In this document: one piece after another, positions 6,842 to 13,188 of the stretch
Numbering within the stretch: position 1 is the first letter of the stretch
Layout of the letters: every line of letters begins with the position of its first letter
DNA from: Alphaproteobacteria bacterium
Lineage (GTDB): Bacteria > Pseudomonadota > Alphaproteobacteria > Rickettsiales > SXRF01
Length of the DNA stretch: 13,188 nucleotides
Direction of reading: 5' to 3'
Assembly (NCBI GenBank): GCA_019243895.1
Contig: JAFATP010000215.1
Span: forward strand, 1-13,188
Translations under genes and position numbers: made by a program
The notes under the pieces: model-generated
Seen by the model: only the letters and a program-made list of their open reading frames with translations
The model's database searches: none
Told to the model about the DNA's origin: nothing

Positions 6842-7627
6842 ATGGCCTCTATTTCTGACTCGGCATCCTCCACAACCAAGGAAATGGCAGAAAAGAACTT
6901 GGCGGACCTTCTCAATCATCAGCTTTTCCCCCATGGCAAAAACCCTGAGCATCCGCCGTTTTTGAACAGCAACGTGAAAATCTCCGTGGCGCTGGAGGCG
7001 GGTTTCATGAAGAATCCGAAGGAAACGCTCCGCTTCACCGTCACGGATGGGCATAATGAAACGATGCCGGCAGCGGTGGCGCTGGTGGTGATGGATGTGT
7101 TGCGCAAGATTCCGGCGCTGCAGCAGGCGGCCACCGAGATGCCCGTCATCACCAAAGCGGCGGACACAACACAGGAAGTCATCGAGTTTAACTTACCCCC
7201 CGGCAAGGCGGAGGGCATTATTCAAGCCATCGCCCAGCTGACGCCTCCGGCGCGTGCGGCATCGCCCGGCCTCACGCCCGAGGAATGCTGCTTCGGCAAG
7301 GTAGAGCAAGTGACCCTGCTTGGCGTCGGCAATAACGTCTCGCCGGAACAACTGGCCGAGCTGCGCCAGGATTTAGCGCAATATCGCGCGGCGCCCGCCA
7401 CTGCGGTGGAAGAGGCGCTGGTACCGCAGGCCCAGCAGATTATCGAGCATGTGCAGCATGCCGCGGCGGAAACCGATCCGCAAAAAGCGATGCCGTATAT
7501 TCAAGAGGCCAACCGGCTGATCGATCACGGCATTGCCTTCGCCGGTCAGAGCGTCACCCCCGTTCCCGTCGTGCACAATGCGCAGGTCACGCCGCCAAAC
7601 TTCAATCGAACGCCGCATTGCACTTAA
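6842..7627 (+). CDS. Hypothetical protein, 261 residues, no recognised family
   Basis: The frame is open and its codon use resembles its neighbours, so this is very likely a real gene, but I recognise no family. There is no signal peptide or membrane span. Two parts can be distinguished: a central region alternating strands and helices (KISVALEAGF, LRFTVTDGH, VALVVMDVLRKIP, then VIEFNLPPGKAEGIIQAI), and a C-terminal alanine- and glutamine-rich helical region (SPEQLAELRQDLAQY, QAQQIIEHVQHAAAE). A Cys-Cys pair occurs in the EECCFG segment between them. The ATG at 6842 is preferred; AAGGA lies 13 bases upstream, which is long. A GTG at 6776 would add 22 residues but lacks support. It follows the DUF167 gene by 96 bases and precedes rnd by 27, so it is probably co-transcribed with rnd. 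A lineage-restricted gene is a fair guess. Confidence 0.75.
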   Translation: MASISDSASSTTKEMAEKNLADLLNHQLFPHGKNPEHPPFLNSNVKISVALEAGFMKNPKETLRFTVTDGHNETMPAAVALVVMDVLRKIPALQQAATEMPVITKAADTTQEVIEFNLPPGKAEGIIQAIAQLTPPARAASPGLTPEECCFGKVEQVTLLGVGNNVSPEQLAELRQDLAQYRAAPATAVEEALVPQAQQIIEHVQHAAAETDPQKAMPYIQEANRLIDHGIAFAGQSVTPVPVVHNAQVTPPNFNRTPHCT

Positions 7628-7654
7628 GCTTCCCTGCGTGTTAGGTTCCACGGC

Positions 7655-8800
7655 ATGAGCGCACCGGAAGTGATTGCCGACACCCCCGCCCTTGAAACGC
7701 TATGTACTGCGCTTCGCGCGGCACCGATATTAGCGGTGGACACTGAGTTCATCCGCGAAAAAACCTATTTTCCGCAAGCCTGCCTGATACAGGTGGCGAC
7801 CGCAGAAGGTGCCTGGGCCATCGACCCGCTTGCTCCGGGGATTGACCTTTCGCCTTTTTTTGGCCTCATGGATAATCCCGTCATCGCCTGGGTATTTCAT
7901 GCCGGGCGGCAGGATCTGGAAATCCTCCAGCTTTACGCGCGCCGCCTCCCCGCTGTTATTTTCGATACGCAGATTGCCGCGCAGTTTCTGGGCTTCGGCG
8001 AGTCGGTGGCGTATAGCGATCTGGTGAAACAATTGCTGAACGTGAGCCTGGACAAAGGCATGCGCTTCACGGATTGGCAAAAACGTCCGCTGTCGCCCCG
8101 CCAGATTGAATATGCGCTGGCAGACGTGATTTACCTGCGGCAGATTCATGAGCGCATGATGGAGCAGCTAAACGCGGTGGGGAGGCTCAGCGCCGCGCAG
8201 GAAGAGATGCAGGCGCTGCTGGAAAGCGCGGCCGCCACGGTGGAGCCGGAAGAGGCGTGGCGGCGCATCCGTCACGGCACGCTCAAACCGGCGCAGCTTG
8301 CCGCGCTGCGCGCGGTGGCAGGGTGGCGAGAGCGGGAAGCGCTGAGCCGGAATGTTCCGCGCGGCCATATCATCAAAGATGACGCCTTGCTGCAAATCGT
8401 CGCGGCGTGTCCGAAAAATGAGGAGGAATTAAGCCATCTGCGCGGCATGCATTCGCTGTCGCGCGGCACCCGCAAAGCGGTGGTGGAGACGGTGGCCGCC
8501 GCCCTTGCCTCTCCGCCGGACACCTGGCCGACCCCGCCGCGCCGGGCGCAAACCCCTCCACATGTGGCCGATACCGTGCAGCTGCTGGTGAGCCTGCTGA
8601 CGCTGATCTGCAGCCGCGAGCACATTCTGCCCCGGCTGGTGGCCACGCGGGAGGATCTGGAGGCGATGGTGATGGGAAAGCGCGATGTCAAGCTCTTGCA
8701 CGACTGGCGCTATGCCTTGTTCGGCCGCCATGCCGAGGCTTTCCTTACCGGTCATTTAAATCTGCGCTATGATCCGGAATCCAAGCAAATCGTCTTTTAA
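7655..8800 (+). CDS. rnd: Ribonuclease D
   Basis: A 381-residue 3'-to-5' exoribonuclease that trims tRNA precursors and other small RNAs in the cytoplasm. The DEDDy exonuclease domain is intact: Exo I VDTEF with D29 and E31, Exo II FHAGRQDLE with D87, and Exo III Y153-ALA-D157. An HRDC domain follows at about 205-290, helping RNA binding, and a second HRDC-like C-terminal region reaches the end, as in E. coli RNase D. The ATG at 7655 is preceded by AGG nine bases upstream. It is the last gene of the plus-strand run and ends 55 bases before a strong bidirectional terminator. In many alphaproteobacteria rnd lies near aspS; here two small genes separate them. Confidence 0.96.
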   Translation: MSAPEVIADTPALETLCTALRAAPILAVDTEFIREKTYFPQACLIQVATAEGAWAIDPLAPGIDLSPFFGLMDNPVIAWVFHAGRQDLEILQLYARRLPAVIFDTQIAAQFLGFGESVAYSDLVKQLLNVSLDKGMRFTDWQKRPLSPRQIEYALADVIYLRQIHERMMEQLNAVGRLSAAQEEMQALLESAAATVEPEEAWRRIRHGTLKPAQLAALRAVAGWREREALSRNVPRGHIIKDDALLQIVAACPKNEEELSHLRGMHSLSRGTRKAVVETVAAALASPPDTWPTPPRRAQTPPHVADTVQLLVSLLTLICSREHILPRLVATREDLEAMVMGKRDVKLLHDWRYALFGRHAEAFLTGHLNLRYDPESKQIVF

Positions 8801-8855
8801 TAATCATCGCATCTGCTTGCAGCCGGCCACCAGCGCATGATCCGCGTAAAAATAA

Positions 8856-8893
8856 TACCGCCGGGTTTCGCTTACTTATGAAACCCGGCGGTA
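8856..8893. terminator. Bidirectional intrinsic terminator
   Basis: TACCGCCGGGTTTC (8856-8869) and its exact complement (8880-8893) make a perfect 14-bp stem with a 10-base loop, lying between the convergent rnd and small-secreted-protein genes. In the minus direction a T-rich tail (TATTATTTTTA) follows, so termination should be efficient there; on the plus strand the tail is only TAATATACTATT, so it is weaker for rnd. Confidence 0.85.
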
Positions 8894-8898
8894 ATATA

Positions 8899-9225
8899 CT
8901 ATTGGGCTCTGTCAATAGCTTCGTCATCCAGCTTCAGGCGGTAATAGAGCGCTTTCCTTAGCGAATGAATGGCCTGGCGCGTATCGGCAATCGCCTTTGC
9001 CTTATTCCCGCCGAAATCGTGCGGCGCTCTCTCCATTTCTCTGAGCGCCTCGCTCATTTCATGAATGGCCCTCACAATCTGCGGATGAGCCGCTTCCTCG
9101 GATCGCAGAGTCAGTTGCGGAGCCTGCACTTGGGCCAATACCGGCGTAGCGAGACTTACCGTCGCTGCGCCCATTAATGCGGCAATGACCGCGGCGGAGG
9201 CGGCGGATTTAAGATTCATCTTCAT
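8899..9225 (-). CDS. Small secreted protein with a PHDFGG motif, function unknown
   Basis: A 108-residue protein. The first 31 residues are a clear Sec signal peptide: basic start, an alanine-rich hydrophobic core, and cleavage after PVLA (28-31). The mature part of about 77 residues is mostly charged amphipathic helix, centred on PHDFGG (68-73) and flanked by HEMSEALREMER and IADTRQAIHSLRKAL. Small exported proteins with a similar helix-PHDFGG-helix layout occur in other bacteria as far as I recall, but I know no function. The start at 9225 is chosen because GGGAG lies five bases upstream; the frame extends to 9315, but that extension would translate a hairpin. It probably forms a single-gene unit: a candidate promoter just upstream and a terminator directly after the stop. 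Confidence 0.82.
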   Translation of the reverse strand: MKMNLKSAASAAVIAALMGAATVSLATPVLAQVQAPQLTLRSEEAAHPQIVRAIHEMSEALREMERAPHDFGGNKAKAIADTRQAIHSLRKALYYRLKLDDEAIDRAQ

Positions 9226-9240
9226 AAAAACTCCCTGTAA

Positions 9241-9268
9241 ATTATGCATTGATAAAATTATGCGGCAA
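9241..9268 (-). promoter_or_regulatory. Candidate promoter of the small secreted protein gene
   Basis: Read on the minus strand, TTGCCG (9263-9268) and CATAAT (9241-9246) are separated by 16 bases, giving 4/6 and 5/6 matches to the sigma70 consensus. Transcription would start about 7 bases on, close to the GGGAG ribosome binding site at 9231-9235, leaving a very short leader. The -35 overlaps the upstream hairpin. Confidence 0.35.
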
Positions 9269-9300
9269 GATTTTCGCGTGAGAAATCCCCTGCCGCATAA
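9250..9300 (-). terminator. Hairpin with T-rich tail, probable terminator of the prepilin gene
   Basis: TTATGCGGCA (9258-9267) and TGCCGCATAA (9291-9300) are perfect 10-bp inverted arms, and inside them GATTT (9269-9273) and AAATC (9283-9287) extend the stem imperfectly. On the minus strand the arm is followed by TTTTATC, so it looks like a terminator between the prepilin gene (stop 9395) and the next gene. It could equally act as an attenuator if transcription reads through. Confidence 0.6.
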
Positions 9301-9394
9301 AGCCTTAGCAGGCACCGCGTTGCCGCTGCATGACAGTAAAATTAAATCCTATCAATAATTTTTCCCGCAAATCGAGCGGTTCTTTGCAACGGAA

Positions 9395-10177
9395 TCAATA
9401 ACCGGTATCGATCAGCAGGTCGCAAGCCGCTTTCGTATAAGCGGTGTTATAAGCGGGCGTGGCCGCGGCGGTGGCGCAGTTAGGGGTCAGCGCCGATCCA
9501 TTCGGCCGCGCCAGCACATTGCCGGTGGAAGGGAAGCCGTCATCCAGCTTGGTATCAATATCGATCGCATCCACCGTCAATAAAAGCGGATAGCTGGTGC
9601 TGCAGCCGCCGCTGCAGTTGGGCGCGCCAAGATCGAATACATGATGCGCTTTATCGGCATAATTATTGGCGGTAAGCGTGGTTTCCGGGCTGTAGATCAT
9701 CATGAAGCCGCCGCCCGGATAGGCGCTCGACGGCACGCTGTAATCCAGTAACTGTCCGGTGGCGCTCGCCGATACCCCCGTATACTGCCCTTCGATCAGC
9801 CCCGCGTCGGAAAGATGCTGCCATAAGCGGAACCATTCATACGCCACATTCACCTGGCCGGTACCCTGCCCGTTGCAGGTGGCCACCTTTTTCACCTGGT
9901 TGAGCGGCGTATTGGGGCATCCGCCCGGATCCGTTCCCCAGAAGTTTTCGGCATTGGTGAAATCGCCGGGAAGCTGGCCGTATTTATCCGAAAAGATGCG
10001 CACGGCCTGCGTGAATTTATCGATCTGGGAAATCGTGGCGCGGATATGCGACTGATGCACCATCTGCGTTCCAACAAACACACCACCGACCAGCAGGCCC
10101 ATAATAATGAGCACGATGGCCATTTCGATCAGCGTGAATCCGTGTTGCCAGGGCATATGGGAACGCTGTTTTGCCAT
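9395..10177 (-). CDS. Type IV pilin-like prepilin protein
   Basis: A 260-residue protein with a class III (type IV) prepilin leader. Twelve residues precede the peptidase site G13^F14-TLIE, with the conserved glutamate at mature position 5 (E18); the hydrophobic helix runs to about residue 38. The peptidase PilD would cut and methylate it at the inner membrane, and the helix would pack into a pilus or pseudopilus. The mature head is larger than a classical pilin and Gly/Ser/Thr-rich, with at least six cysteines in the C-terminal two thirds (for example NCSGGCST), possibly forming periplasmic disulfides. A segment LPGDFTNAENFWG after the helix recurs in alphaproteobacterial prepilins as I recall. 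No assembly genes for this pilin are adjacent, and the upstream start region lacks a clear ribosome binding site. It could be a pilin, minor pilin or pseudopilin. Confidence 0.85.
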   Translation of the reverse strand: MAKQRSHMPWQHGFTLIEMAIVLIIMGLLVGGVFVGTQMVHQSHIRATISQIDKFTQAVRIFSDKYGQLPGDFTNAENFWGTDPGGCPNTPLNQVKKVATCNGQGTGQVNVAYEWFRLWQHLSDAGLIEGQYTGVSASATGQLLDYSVPSSAYPGGGFMMIYSPETTLTANNYADKAHHVFDLGAPNCSGGCSTSYPLLLTVDAIDIDTKLDDGFPSTGNVLARPNGSALTPNCATAAATPAYNTAYTKAACDLLIDTGY

Positions 10178-10202
10178 AGGACGATGCTACCGCAAAATGG
10201 TT

Positions 10203-10212
10203 ACCAATTGGT
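10203..10212. repeat. 10-bp perfect palindrome ACCAATTGGT between prepilin and uvrB
   Basis: ACCAATTGGT lies in the 44-base gap between the uvrB stop and the prepilin start, about 25 bases before the prepilin ATG on the minus strand. It is a perfect dyad of the size of a regulator half-site pair, but a single copy only; function is a guess. Confidence 0.25.
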
Positions 10213-10221
10213 TGGCGGCGC

Positions 10222-12207
10222 TTATTTACCCTGCTCCAGCGCCATCAGCCGGTCCCGCAGGCGTGCCGCTTCCTCGAATTCCAGGTCCGCCGCCGCCTTC
10301 AGCATCTGCGCCCGCAGCTGCGTCATTAACGTTTCCTTGTCCTTGGCCTTGCTTTCCGCCACCTCATACCGCCGGGAGGTCACATCCACCGTGTAATGAT
10401 CTTTTTCATACACGCTCTCCAATATCTCCCTCACCTGTTTGCGAACCGAGGCGGGGGTGATGCCGTGCGCCTCGTTATAAGCGCGCTGGATGGTGCGGCG
10501 GCGCTCGGTTTCGCTCAAGGCGACGCGCATGGAATCCGTTATCTTGTCGGCGTAGAGGATCACCTTGCTGTTGATATTGCGGGCCGCCCGCCCGATGGTC
10601 TGGATCAGCGAAGTGGCGGAGCGCAGGAACCCCTCCTTGTCCGCATCCAGAATCGCCACCAGCCCGCACTCGGGAATGTCCAGCCCTTCCCGCAGCAGAT
10701 TCACGCCCACCAGCACCTGAAACGTGCCGAGGCGCAGATCGCGTATGATGGCCACGCGTTCCAGCGTTTCCACATCCGAATGCAGATAGCGGACGGCGAT
10801 GCCCGCCTCCGCCATATAATCCGTCAGCTCCTCGGCCATGCGCTTGGTCAGCGTTGTCACCAGCACGCGCTGGTCCTGCTTTATCTGCTCCCGGCACTCG
10901 GCCAGCAGATCATCCACCTGGCTTGCCACGGGCTTGATTTCGCAGGGCGGATCGATAAGCCCGGTGGGGCGGATCACTTGCTCTACGAATACGCCCCCCG
11001 TGTGCTCCAGTTCCCATTTGCCCGGGGTGGCGGACACAAACACGGTCTGCGGGCGCATGGCGTCCCACTCCTGAAATTTGAGCGGACGGTTATCCAGGCA
11101 TGACGGCAGGCGGAAACCGTATTCCACCAGCGTGGTCTTGCGCGCGCGGTCGCCGTTATACATTCCGCCGACCTGCGGCACCGTGGCGTGGCTTTCATCG
11201 ACGAACAGCAGCGCGTCCTTTGGCAGGTATTGAAAAAGCGTCGGCGGCGGCTCGCCGGGCGCCGTGCCCGCGAGGTAGCGCGAATAATTCTCGATGCCCT
11301 TGCACACGCCCACTTCCGTCATCATCTCCAAGTCGAAGCTGGTGCGCTGCTCCAGCCGCTGCGCTTCCACCAGCTTGCCCTCGGCGTGCAGCAGGGAAAG
11401 ACGTTCCTTCAGCTCCTCCTTGATATGCCCGATGGCGCGCTCCAGGGTCGGGCGCGGCGTGACATAGTGGCTGTTGGCGAACAGGGTTACCTCGTCGAAG
11501 GATTTCACGCGTTCGCCGGTGAGCGGATCGAAGGCGCTGATGGCATCGATATCATCGCCGAAAAAGCTCACCCGCCATGCCTGATCCTCCAGGTGGGAAG
11601 GAAAAATGTCCACGGCATCGCCGCGCACGCGGAAGGTGCCGCGATGGAAATCCAGGTCGTGGCGGCTGTATTGCAGCTCCACCAGTTTTTTCAGCAACTC
11701 GCGCTGGCCGAACGGCGCGCCGGTGTGCAGGCGGACCACCATCTGCGAATAGGTCTCCACCGCGCCGATGCCGTAAATGCACGAGACGGAAGCGATGACG
11801 ACCACATCGCGCCGCTCCAGCAGCGAGCGGGTGGCGGAATGGCGCATGCGGTCAATCTGCTCGTTGATGGAGGAATCCTTCTCGATATAAGTATCGGTGC
11901 GCGGCACATAGGCTTCCGGCTGGTAGTAATCATAATAGGAAACAAAATATTCGACCGCGTTTTCGGGAAAGAAGCTTTTCATTTCGCTATAGAGCTGCGC
12001 CGCCAGCGTTTTATTATGCGCCATCACTATGGCGGGACGCTGCAATTGCTGAATGACATGCGCCACGGTGAAGGTTTTACCGGAGCCGGTTACGCCAAGC
12101 AGCACCTGATCGCGCGCGCCGCGTTCGATGCCTTCGACAAGCGCGGCGACAGCCTGCGGCTGATCGCCGGCGGGCTTATAGTCGGACGTGAGCTGAAACT
12201 TCGCCAT
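10222..12207 (-). CDS. uvrB: Excinuclease ABC subunit B
   Basis: A 661-residue UvrB, near the usual 670. UvrB is the damage-verifying helicase-like ATPase of nucleotide excision repair, loaded by UvrA and passed to UvrC. Walker A is GVTGSGKT at 38-45, with K44; the beta-hairpin that probes the damaged strand is [10 protein letters not shown] at 91-100; the DEAD-like box is DESH at 337-340. The conserved [10 protein letters not shown] segment and the arginine-rich QTIGRAARN motif VI follow, and a C-terminal UVR domain binding UvrC occupies about 622-657 ([28 protein letters not shown]). The start is the standard [10 protein letters not shown]. The gene has only a weak ribosome binding site, next to a small hairpin. 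No alphaproteobacterial LexA box was found upstream. It follows the tadC-like gene by 42 bases on the same strand. Confidence 0.98.
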   Translation of the reverse strand: MAKFQLTSDYKPAGDQPQAVAALVEGIERGARDQVLLGVTGSGKTFTVAHVIQQLQRPAIVMAHNKTLAAQLYSEMKSFFPENAVEYFVSYYDYYQPEAYVPRTDTYIEKDSSINEQIDRMRHSATRSLLERRDVVVIASVSCIYGIGAVETYSQMVVRLHTGAPFGQRELLKKLVELQYSRHDLDFHRGTFRVRGDAVDIFPSHLEDQAWRVSFFGDDIDAISAFDPLTGERVKSFDEVTLFANSHYVTPRPTLERAIGHIKEELKERLSLLHAEGKLVEAQRLEQRTSFDLEMMTEVGVCKGIENYSRYLAGTAPGEPPPTLFQYLPKDALLFVDESHATVPQVGGMYNGDRARKTTLVEYGFRLPSCLDNRPLKFQEWDAMRPQTVFVSATPGKWELEHTGGVFVEQVIRPTGLIDPPCEIKPVASQVDDLLAECREQIKQDQRVLVTTLTKRMAEELTDYMAEAGIAVRYLHSDVETLERVAIIRDLRLGTFQVLVGVNLLREGLDIPECGLVAILDADKEGFLRSATSLIQTIGRAARNINSKVILYADKITDSMRVALSETERRRTIQRAYNEAHGITPASVRKQVREILESVYEKDHYTVDVTSRRYEVAESKAKDKETLMTQLRAQMLKAAADLEFEEAARLRDRLMALEQGK

Positions 12208-12212
12208 ACCTG

Positions 12213-12230
12213 CCGCTTACCAGACAGCGG
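12213..12230 (-). other. Small hairpin in the uvrB leader
   Basis: CCGCT and AGCGG (12213-12217 and 12226-12230) form a 5-bp stem with an 8-base loop, ending about 5 bases before the uvrB ATG. It lacks a T tail and is weak, so any effect on uvrB translation is conjecture. Confidence 0.2.
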
Positions 12231-12249
12231 ATAAAAAGACGAACCGGCT

Positions 12250-13188
12250 TTAGCGGCTATTGCTGGTAGGAAATAATCCGCCTTGCAGTTTTATCTTGAT
12301 CACCGGCGGCGCCATAATGATCAGCATGAAGGCCGGCAGAATGAAGAAAATCAACGGCACGGTGATCAACGCCGGAATGCGCGCCGCTTTCGTCTCCGCT
12401 ACCATCATGCGCGAAGTGCGGAATTCGTCCGCCAGCACGCGAAGCGTATCGGCAATGCTGGTGCCGAATTTCTCCGTCTGCATGAGGAAAGCCACCAGTG
12501 TTTTAAACCCGTGGGTATTCGTGCGCTCCGCCAGATTCTGCAGCGCCTGCCCGCGATCATTCAACACGTTCAGCTCCACCCGCAGCCGGTCCAGCTCCGC
12601 AGTAATTTCCGGATGCGCGCGTTTCAATTCCCGGCATACGCGGGCGAGCGCGCCATCCAACGGCAGGCCGGATTCCACGCATACCAGCAGCAGGTCCAGC
12701 GCATCGGCAAAGGATTTTTCCAGCACGGCCTGGCGCTTAATGGTGCGGTTGCGTAAATACAGCTTGGCGCCGTAGCTGCCTATTACCAGGAGCAGCGCTC
12801 CCACCAGCAGATAGAAAACTTTCCGCAGGCTTTCATCGGCAGGCACGCCGAAGATCTTAAGCAGCATCACCACGCCCAGGATGAACAACACAGGCTGCAC
12901 CACGCGAAGAAAGAACAGGTAATAGACTAATGCTTCGGTGGAGACCAGCCCTGCCCGCGCCAGCGGATAATATTGGTCGCGGCGCGCCTGTGTCAGGTCC
13001 ACCCCCAGCATCGCCAGCACGTTACCGCAGAATTGCACCAGCGGCGATTTGCTTTCGTCATAAATGAAGCCGGCATCAATGGCGCTCACCGGCACCAGGC
13101 GCTTCAGCCGCTCCCGCACGGGATTTTTGTGCAGAAGCGCGACGATGCCCATATACACCACAAAGATGCACAGGGCCACCAGAATGAA
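12250..13188 (-). CDS. tadC: Tad secretion/pilus inner-membrane protein TadC-like (T2SSF domain), 5' end cut by the window
   Basis: A type II secretion F-domain protein, the TadB/TadC class that forms the inner-membrane platform for Flp/Tad pili. About 312 residues are visible, and the frame stays open to the right edge (FIL precedes the GTG at 13179, inside a hydrophobic helix), so the true start lies outside. Membrane segments in the visible part are at about 1-19, 85-107, 118-138 and 272-293. The cytoplasmic T2SSF domain spans roughly 150-270 with the conserved pattern ADALDLLLVCVESGLPLDGALARV, and a glycine-rich LMQTEKFGTSIADTLRVLADE. The C-terminal helix ILPAFMLIIMAPPVI is typical. TadC is chosen over TadB mainly on this pattern. 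Tad genes are normally clustered, so others likely lie upstream to the right. uvrB follows 42 bases downstream. Confidence 0.88.
   Translation of the reverse strand, partial: FILVALCIFVVYMGIVALLHKNPVRERLKRLVPVSAIDAGFIYDESKSPLVQFCGNVLAMLGVDLTQARRDQYYPLARAGLVSTEALVYYLFFLRVVQPVLFILGVVMLLKIFGVPADESLRKVFYLLVGALLLVIGSYGAKLYLRNRTIKRQAVLEKSFADALDLLLVCVESGLPLDGALARVCRELKRAHPEITAELDRLRVELNVLNDRGQALQNLAERTNTHGFKTLVAFLMQTEKFGTSIADTLRVLADEFRTSRMMVAETKAARIPALITVPLIFFILPAFMLIIMAPPVIKIKLQGGLFPTSNSR

Noticed and set aside
9226..9315. N-terminal extension of the small secreted protein up to 9315
   Set aside because: It would translate the hairpin and the promoter region and bury the signal peptide; GGGAG supports the ATG at 9225.
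11188..12234. Long plus-strand open frame (348 residues) opposite uvrB
   Set aside because: It lies wholly over a well-conserved uvrB; its translation is His/Gln/Arg-rich and has no family motifs. Long antisense frames are expected in GC-rich genes.
12208..12249. Possible LexA box upstream of uvrB
   Set aside because: Only a single GTTC half-site is present; the alphaproteobacterial GTTC-N7-GTTC pattern is not completed.
13177..13179. GTG as the true start of the TadC-like gene
   Set aside because: The frame is open further upstream to the window edge and the GTG falls in the middle of a hydrophobic helix, so the gene is better read as truncated by the window.
1..13188. tRNA, rRNA, CRISPR, insertion sequences or phage genes
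   Set aside because: No cloverleaf-like, repeat-spacer, terminal-inverted-repeat or transposase/integrase signals were found on either strand by reading.

Overview
The window looks like a chromosomal segment of a GC-rich alphaproteobacterium. The strongest hints are the aspartyl-tRNA synthetase, whose motif 2 has the one-residue-longer DRSPGEFYQ form that I associate with alphaproteobacteria, a ubiG gene divergent from the lysC side, and a Tad-type secretion gene. I cannot name a genus or order. Almost everything is ordinary chromosomal housekeeping or cell-envelope material. There are no mobile elements, CRISPR arrays, tRNA or rRNA genes, or clear phage genes, and no gene-free stretch longer than about 170 bases.

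Layout: (1) 1-911, minus strand: a tightly packed run of a small TPR protein, the acetyltransferase rimI, and the first 15 codons of lysC (aspartate kinase), which leaves the window on the left. (2) 917-1618, plus: ubiG (ubiquinone O-methyltransferase), divergent from the TPR gene. (3) 1622-2446, minus: a nitrilase-superfamily amidase that nearly touches ubiG tail to tail. (4) 2566-3870, plus: an exported YcbB-type L,D-transpeptidase that converges on (5) 3885-4451, minus: a Tat-exported DUF882/MepK-like murein endopeptidase, with (6) aspS just upstream of it on the same strand. (7) 6467-8800, plus: a DUF167 protein, an unrecognised 261-residue protein, and rnd (RNase D), ending at a strong bidirectional terminator. 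(8) 8899-10177, minus: a small secreted protein with a PHDFGG motif and a type IV prepilin-like protein, separated by a terminator-like hairpin that overlaps a candidate promoter. (9) 10222-12207, minus: uvrB. (10) 12250-13188, minus: a tadC-like inner-membrane secretion gene, cut by the right edge.

Functionally, the most coherent group is the peptidoglycan pair: one enzyme would make 3-3 cross-links and the other may cut them. The rest covers quinone synthesis, translation (aspS, rimI), RNA maturation, excision repair and surface appendages. I did not find a convincing new multi-gene system. The items most worth following are the unrecognised gene at 6842-7627, the small secreted protein at 8899-9225 with its odd leader, the seven-proline tail that overlaps the rimI start, and the question of whether AspRS is non-discriminating.
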